Shown here one piece after another: positions 59,447-64,000 of a stretch of DNA of 64,000 bases. Every line of letters begins with the position of its first letter. Positions within the stretch are counted from its first letter, which is position 1. A model generated the notes under the pieces. That model was not told the origin of the DNA, did not search any database, and saw nothing but the letters and a program-made list of their open reading frames with translations. Made by a program: the position numbers and the translations under genes. This DNA is from DATFLL01 sp035267785 (GTDB lineage Bacteria; Pseudomonadota; Gammaproteobacteria; DATFLL01), in contig DATFLL010000075.1 of assembly GCA_035267785.1 (NCBI GenBank), positions 1 to 64,000 on the forward strand. Reading direction: 5' to 3'.

Positions 59447-59878
59447 TCAGGAGGATGCCGGCGGTTCGTGGTCGTCGTGGGATTGCAGCAGCGTGATTTC
59501 CTGCAGCAGGGCCTCCATGTCCAGCTTGATGCGGTTGGCGATACGGGCGGCTTGATCGGCCTGCTCCCAGTCGTTGGATTCGGGGTCCCCGCTGCGCATC
59601 ACATTCTGGCCGCGGGCGGCGATGGCGGCCTCGTGGTCGGGAATGAACTGGCCGAGAAAGACGTAACCCTGGATCAACCCGTCGCGCAGGCGTTCATCGC
59701 CGTCGCCCAGCTCCCAGAGCAGCAGTTGGATCGCCTCTTTGATCGTGTCGCGGTCGTGGGGAAGCAGTGATACCGGCAGTCCCGAGACCGAAGGTTCCAC
59801 CTCGGAGAGTACGGCGCCGTAGTCGGTGAGAACCTTCTCCGCTGCCCTGACTCTCGCCTCGTATTGCGCCTCGTCCAC
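59447..59878 (-). CDS. Unknown helical protein
   Basis: A 143-residue acidic, helical, soluble protein. It starts MDEAQYEARVRAAEKVLTDYG and has a central RDTIKEAIQLLLWELGDGDERLRDGLIQGYVFLGQFIPD and a polar tail. No signal peptide, membrane segment or known motif was seen. It is convergent with the FHA-cyclase gene (34-bp gap). Codon use is like its neighbours. Confidence 0.7.
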   Translation of the reverse strand: MDEAQYEARVRAAEKVLTDYGAVLSEVEPSVSGLPVSLLPHDRDTIKEAIQLLLWELGDGDERLRDGLIQGYVFLGQFIPDHEAAIAARGQNVMRSGDPESNDWEQADQAARIANRIKLDMEALLQEITLLQSHDDHEPPASS

Positions 59879-59976
59879 GGTCTGTCCCCCCTGCAGGTCA
59901 ATTCCATTATAGGGCAGTGTGCGAGCGTGCGCGCGCCGAGCTGACCCCCGGCGGGTTTCAACGCCGAGGCTTGAGC

Positions 59977-60567
59977 TCAGTGCGTCCGCGGCAGCAGCCC
60001 ACCGCCAGGCGCTGCGGCCGGACCAGGGGCGCTCGGGTTCAGGTAGTGTTGCAGGTCGGGCAGGTGATGGCCGTAAAACCGAATCACGCCTTGTGGAGAG
60101 ACCAGGACGATGGTGGGGGTGCCAATGACGCCATAGGCCTTGACGAGCGAGGGCTTCCGGGCGTCGTCGTTGAGTACCAGATAGTCGATGTCGTGATCTT
60201 CGACGTAGGCCTGAACGTCGGGTCGGTCCTCATAGCCGATGTCGATGGCCGCCAGGGTCAGCCCCTGATCGCGATAACGCTCGTCGATCGCCTTGAAGTC
60301 CGGGATCAGGGCCTGGCAGAACGGACAATGCGTCGACCAAAACACCAGCAGCACGTAGCCCTGTTCGCGTAGCCCGTGCAGACTGTGGACCGTGCCGTCG
60401 AGCGCATCGAGCGTGAAGTCCGGCGCCACTGTGCCGATGCGTTGTCCGGGGAAGGAGGATTGCCGGGCGTCGCGGGCGGTGTCATCGGGTGTCGCAGCCA
60501 GCCCGGGCGGGGCCGCCAGGGCGAGCAGTACGACGAATATTGCTATTTGGTTCACAATACGGGACAT
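59977..60567 (-). CDS. Exported TlpA-like thiol:disulfide redoxin
   Basis: A 196-residue periplasmic thioredoxin-fold protein. The signal peptide ends near residue 25 (PPGLAATP). APDFTLDALDGTVHSLHGLREQGYVLLVFWSTHCPFC holds the active CxxC (Cys81 and Cys84, CPFC), and VIGTPTIVLV holds the cis-Pro. Family members reduce disulfides in cytochrome c maturation or metal centres. GGAGG precedes ATG 60567. It is divergent from the NERD gene. Confidence 0.9.
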   Translation of the reverse strand: MSRIVNQIAIFVVLLALAAPPGLAATPDDTARDARQSSFPGQRIGTVAPDFTLDALDGTVHSLHGLREQGYVLLVFWSTHCPFCQALIPDFKAIDERYRDQGLTLAAIDIGYEDRPDVQAYVEDHDIDYLVLNDDARKPSLVKAYGVIGTPTIVLVSPQGVIRFYGHHLPDLQHYLNPSAPGPAAAPGGGLLPRTH

Positions 60568-60699
60568 TTGGGCCTCCACCCGGTACTGTCATTATTGCCA
60601 ATGCGTGTGCCGCGCAGTATTGCCGACTCGGGACCTGTGTTAAAGTTCCGCGCGCTTGTGCCCAACGTTAGAGTGCCCGCCCAATCGGGCGCAGACAAA

Positions 60700-61452
60700 A
60701 TGACCGCAGAAATTGCCAATATAATAACGCTTCTCGGTGCGAAGGTCGTGCGCGTCGTCCCATGGCTGGGGCCGGCCGGAACCGCAACCTTCGCATTGCT
60801 GCTGCTTTGGCCGCGGATGCGCGGCAAGGTTCGTGAGCGGCGCATGCGCCGGGTCATCGAACGGTGCGGCCTCGATTTTGTCAAAGATGTCATGTTGCCC
60901 GATGGGATGGATGGCATTACTCACATCGATTATCTGCTGTTGCGGCCCGATACCATCGTCGTTGCCGACTTGAAGAGGTATCAGGGGATTCTGTTCGGTG
61001 CTGAGCACATCGACCAGTGGACGCAGCTCGTCGGTCAAAAAAGCTTCAAGTTCCCCAATCCGCTGTTCAAGAACGAGCTGGATGTGATGGCGGTGAAGGC
61101 CCAGGTGCCGGCGGCGCCGATTACCGGGCGCGTGATCTTCTCCGATGAAGGCAGTTTCCCCAAGGGTATCCCCGCCGGGGTTTCGATGCTCGGCACGTTG
61201 GCGCAGGATCTCGGCGTGAGCGGTTCGAGCGGCCAGGGTTCCGATGCCGCAGGCTCGGCGGCGCCCCGCGAGCCGTCGGCGGCGGTCGCCAGCGCGTGGC
61301 AGGCGCTGCGCAGCGCGCTGGCGCAGGCCAGCGCCGGCGGTGCGAGGGAGCGCGGGCGCGGCGGTGGCAGCGGCATTGTCATGGCCTCGCTGCTCCTGGC
61401 GCTCTCTTGTGCCTGGGCGCTGTGGATGCTGCGCGCCACGCTGTTCGGATAG
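60700..61452 (+). CDS. NERD-domain membrane protein
   Basis: A 250-residue protein with an N-terminal helix (about 12-32), a NERD nuclease-related domain (about 45-150: VKDVMLPDGMDGITHIDYLLLRPDTIVVADLKRYQG, acidic/Lys catalytic pattern D-x-DLK), a Ser/Ala/Gly-rich linker and a C-terminal helix (SLLLALSCAWALWMLRATLFG). NERD resembles archaeal resolvase-like nucleases but activity is unproven. ATG 60700 is chosen; an ATG at 60601 is an alternative. The TerB gene follows after 8 bases. Confidence 0.82.
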   Translation: MTAEIANIITLLGAKVVRVVPWLGPAGTATFALLLLWPRMRGKVRERRMRRVIERCGLDFVKDVMLPDGMDGITHIDYLLLRPDTIVVADLKRYQGILFGAEHIDQWTQLVGQKSFKFPNPLFKNELDVMAVKAQVPAAPITGRVIFSDEGSFPKGIPAGVSMLGTLAQDLGVSGSSGQGSDAAGSAAPREPSAAVASAWQALRSALAQASAGGARERGRGGGSGIVMASLLLALSCAWALWMLRATLFG

Positions 61453-61460
61453 GCACGACC

Positions 61461-61925
61461 ATGCTCGATTCGCTTCAAAAGCTCTTCGATCGGTATCTCG
61501 ACCCTCAGGCCCCCGGCGGCGAGCGTGAGCGCCAGCAGGCGCTGCAGGTTGCCGCCGCGGCGCTGCTCATCGAAGTGATGCAGGCGGACTATGATGTCAG
61601 TGATGACGAGCGCAGGGCGGTCACCCGCGCCGTTCGTCAGACGTTCCGCCTGTCCGAGGCGGAGGCCGGCGAGCTGATACACCGCGCCGAAAGCGAGGCG
61701 ATGAACGCGACATCCCTCTATCAGTTCACCTCGCTCATCAACGATCGGTTCTCCTACTCGGACAAGGCCGACGTCATCGAGCAGATGTGGCAGGTGGCCT
61801 ATGCCGACGGCGAGCTCGACAAATACGAAGAACACCTGATCCGCAAGGTCGCCGACTTGATTTACGTCTCCCACAGCGATTTCATTCGCGCCAAGCTCAG
61901 GGCAGCGGGCGAGGAGGGCGCCTGA
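61461..61925 (+). CDS. TerB-family tellurite-resistance-like protein
   Basis: A 154-residue helical protein of the TerB/DjlA N-terminal fold. ALQVAAAALLIEVMQADYDVSDDERRAV and MWQVAYADGELDKYEEHLIRKVADLIYVSHSDFIRAKL are the typical acidic repeats, which may bind metal. Despite the family name a role in tellurite resistance is not implied. Co-transcribed with the NERD gene. Confidence 0.9.
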   Translation: MLDSLQKLFDRYLDPQAPGGERERQQALQVAAAALLIEVMQADYDVSDDERRAVTRAVRQTFRLSEAEAGELIHRAESEAMNATSLYQFTSLINDRFSYSDKADVIEQMWQVAYADGELDKYEEHLIRKVADLIYVSHSDFIRAKLRAAGEEGA

Positions 61926-62273
61926 GCGCGCAACCCCCTCGTCGGCCCGTGTGCCGACGTGCGTAGCAGCCGGTAGAGGGAACGCGTCATCGACGAACAC
62001 GGCGCGCCATTCATGCCTCGTTATTGAAGCCGTATCGAATCGCCGGGATTGGAACGGCTGCATCGTCCCGGCCGGGCTGGCCCGGGGAGGGACACTGGTC
62101 CGGCAAATGTGATTCAATACATGACATGCGGTGGTTTGCACAATTATGGTATGAATGGATTAGACCATGAGTGAACCGGACCACGACCGGCGAAGGCGAT
62201 CGGCTCAGGGTATGAGTGCATCGGAACCAATACGACGGGGGACGCACCTGTCAGGCGACTTGGGCGCGGGGGA
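61926..62273 (+). other. Intergenic region with terminator-like hairpin
   Basis: About 350 bases without a supported gene. CGTCGGC (61940-61946) and GCCGACG (61953-61959) form a 7-bp hairpin that could end the NERD-TerB transcript. An AT-rich stretch near 62105-62165 probably holds the promoter of the next gene. No RNA gene was recognised. Confidence 0.5.
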
Positions 62274-62771
62274 ATGACGTTGCGGCGTGTGACGCGGCGT
62301 TTGCGATTGGCGCTGTTCTGGGGCGCCGCTTTCGGTCTGTTCCTTTCGTGGGCGCCCGCGGCTCCGGCGGCGAGCGATTCGGCGCATCCGGCGACCGAAG
62401 GGCGCGTGGCGCGCGCCTTGTTTACCACCGACGTGGTCAATCGCGAGCCGGTGGATCGCGTCCTGGTACTCAGTAATGCCAAGGACGAGATCTACTTCTT
62501 CACCGATCTGCGCCACATGCAGGGCAAGACGATCATCCATCGCTGGATGTACAAGGGCAAGGTGGTGGCGAGCGTCCCCTTCAAGGTCAAGGGCCCGCGT
62601 TGGCGGGTCTATTCCAGAAAGCAGCTGGATCCCAAGGAACTGGGCAAGTGGACGGTGATCGTCACCGACAGCAAGGGCTGGCCGCTGAAGGCGGGGATAT
62701 TCCGCTATGTCGCCGCGGGTGGTTCGGGCAAGAACGCCCCCGTCATTCTGCCGCCAGACGCCGACGAATAA
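62274..62771 (+). CDS. DUF2914 exported protein
   Basis: A 165-residue protein with a signal peptide (cleavage near residue 32, APAAS). One DUF2914 domain follows: ARALFTTDVVNREPVD, IYFFTDLRHMQGKTIIHRWMYKGKVVASVPFKVKGPRWRVYS and GKWTVIVTDSKGWPLKAG. The domain is beta-rich, of unknown function, and is often attached to periplasmic or membrane proteins. It ends 39 bases before the convergent coiled-coil gene. Confidence 0.88.
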   Translation: MTLRRVTRRLRLALFWGAAFGLFLSWAPAAPAASDSAHPATEGRVARALFTTDVVNREPVDRVLVLSNAKDEIYFFTDLRHMQGKTIIHRWMYKGKVVASVPFKVKGPRWRVYSRKQLDPKELGKWTVIVTDSKGWPLKAGIFRYVAAGGSGKNAPVILPPDADE

Positions 62772-62810
62772 CGTCGTCCCCTGTCTTCGAACGACTCTTT
62801 GTGTTGAGCG

Positions 62811-64000
62811 CTATTGGGCGCCGGGGTGGCCGGGTACCGGCGGTGCCGGTGTAGTGGACGTTGTTCCGGCCGGCGCGGACGGTTCGGGCGCCGGGGCGGC
62901 AACGACCGGCGGGGCCGACGACGGCGCGTTGTCCGCCTCGCTGCGGGTGTCGTTGGCGTTGGGCCGCGCGTCCGGGGATCCCTTGAACATCGGCACGCTG
63001 TTCAATTTCTTGCGCCACTCGCGCAGCAGCGTTGAGAACTCGCCTTCGGCCTGTTCGACCACCTTGGCTTCCTGGCGCGAACGCGCCTCGGCCAGGCGCG
63101 CTGCGCGTTCACGCCGGGCGGTGGCACTGTCCGCGGACTGTTCGGCCTGTCCGCTGGCGAGTCGCGCTTTCAGGCTGGACCAGGGCACCTCACTGATGCC
63201 GTAGGCGACTCCGACAGCCACAACGAGCGTGGCGGCAATCGCGACGATGCCGCGCCGGGAGGGGCGGGGCGTCGACCGCGCCTTGGGGGCCGGCCGGTTC
63301 GTGCTGCGCTTGGAGCCGCTGCCGATGCTACCGGCGCCATAGGAGCTCGGCGAGGCCTCGAATACCGCCCGGTTGGCGCTCGGTGCCTCGGTTACAGTCG
63401 GCGCCGCTTCGGCGGCCGGCGGCGGGGCGGGACTGGCGGCAGGGGGCGGCGGGGCGGGTTTGACCTCCGGGGCGGGGGCCGGCTCCGGCTCCTCAATGCT
63501 GATGAATTCGTCTCCGAATCCCTCGTCATCGATCGTGACGGTCGCGGGCTCGGGCGAGGGGGTGGGCGGCGCCGCCGGCGCAGCCGGTGTCGCCCTTGGC
63601 GGGGGGATGTCGTTCAGCTTGCCGCCCGAATTGGGCTCGACAAAGACGAAGATGTCCTCTTCGCCTTCCAGGATCAGCTTATTATCCACCCGGCGCAGCC
63701 CGGTATGGATGGCGTGCTCGGCGCCGCTGCGCTGCTGGCGCCGCTTCTTTTCGACCGTTTGCAGGCGCTTGGCGATGGTCGCGGCCATTTGGCGCGCCTC
63801 TTCGGCTTTTTTGAGGCGCGATTCGGCCGTGGTCAACACGTCGGCTGCGCGAGACTCGGCCTGCTGTCGGGCGGCCTCGGCGGCCGCGGCTCGGCGCGCC
63901 TCCTCTTCGGCCCGTCGCTGGGCCGCCTCGAGCTCGGCCTGGGCACGGCGGGCCGCCTCGGCCTTGTTGCGGGCCGCTTCACGCATGGCCTCTTCGCGGG
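62811..64000 (-). CDS. Coiled-coil single-pass membrane protein, N-terminus beyond window edge
   Basis: The frame is open through the right edge (an in-frame ATG at 63986 is internal to a continuing REEAMREAA repeat). It encodes an Ala/Glu/Arg coiled coil, a compact segment (AIHTGLRRVDNKLILEGEEDIFVFVEPNSG), a long Pro/Ala/Glu linker, one transmembrane helix (IVAIAATLVVAVGVAYGIS), and then another charged helical stretch with a Pro/Thr-rich C-terminus. It has the layout of TolA- or FHA-network-like envelope proteins, but no family is recognised. Confidence 0.75.
   Translation of the reverse strand, partial: REEAMREAARNKAEAARRAQAELEAAQRRAEEEARRAAAAEAARQQAESRAADVLTTAESRLKKAEEARQMAATIAKRLQTVEKKRRQQRSGAEHAIHTGLRRVDNKLILEGEEDIFVFVEPNSGGKLNDIPPPRATPAAPAAPPTPSPEPATVTIDDEGFGDEFISIEEPEPAPAPEVKPAPPPPAASPAPPPAAEAAPTVTEAPSANRAVFEASPSSYGAGSIGSGSKRSTNRPAPKARSTPRPSRRGIVAIAATLVVAVGVAYGISEVPWSSLKARLASGQAEQSADSATARRERAARLAEARSRQEAKVVEQAEGEFSTLLREWRKKLNSVPMFKGSPDARPNANDTRSEADNAPSSAPPVVAAPAPEPSAPAGTTSTTPAPPVPGHPGAQ

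Overview
The window is about 65% GC, coding-dense, and looks like a chromosomal piece of a gammaproteobacterium with a sulfur-oxidising and probably salt-adapted lifestyle. This rests on Rsd, Slt, IlvD of the 561-residue type, a DUF6763 protein, OlsB/OlsA, an SQR-like/TusA/DsrE cluster, and several osmotic-stress genes. I found no rRNA, tRNA, CRISPR array, prophage or insertion sequence. Gene order alternates between short operons on both strands.

Region 1 (1-3.85 kb): a sigma-54 activator gene, cut by the left edge, is divergent from a four-gene operon (DsrE-like, TusA, SQR-like flavoprotein, DUF1641). The gap between them holds a 22-bp palindrome and a sigma-54-like -24/-12 element, and the operon ends in a 15-bp-stem hairpin. 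This is the best candidate for a locally regulated, little-described system. Region 2 (3.9-14 kb): a small Gly/Met-rich exported protein, a PilZ protein, a fatty acid desaturase, a large GGDEF/EAL sensor, a ProVWX-type betaine transporter, a diguanylate cyclase and a membrane protein. Region 3 (14.3-25.6 kb): a DODA-type dioxygenase, an EamA permease, a HhH protein, a PutP-type symporter, a membrane protein of unknown function, DUF99, a BamA-like outer-membrane protein, DUF6763, a nitroreductase and a second GGDEF/EAL protein.

Region 4 (25.8-33.5 kb): a MetX-family acyltransferase (possibly a serine acyltransferase), MscS, Mug, a HAD phosphatase, the methionine-salvage run mtnB-mtnD-mtnC, two paralogous lipoproteins and an internally duplicated unknown protein. 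Region 5 (33.5-45 kb): an M42 peptidase of the NAGGN osmolyte type, a kinase/PP2C pair, a small Cys/His exported protein followed by an apparent gene stub, olsB-olsA, a second PilZ protein, a redoxin, amtB with a consensus sigma-54 promoter, a PEBP-like protein, a rhodanese and Rsd. Region 6 (44.9-64 kb): several small unknown proteins, Slt, IlvD, a third GGDEF/EAL protein, IspG, a methyltransferase, an MBL hydrolase, a glutamine amidotransferase, NadA, an FHA-cyclase, a TlpA-like redoxin, NERD and TerB proteins, DUF2914, and a coiled-coil membrane protein cut by the right edge.

Three themes recur. Cyclic-di-GMP signalling: four GGDEF proteins, three of them also EAL, plus two PilZ proteins. 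Osmotic adaptation: ProVWX, PutP, MscS and the NAGGN-type peptidase. Sulfur and thiol chemistry: DsrE/TusA/SQR-like, rhodanese, two redoxins, MetX-like and methionine salvage. Three sigma-54-type promoters were noticed, at 955, 42621 (minus strand) and 46021.
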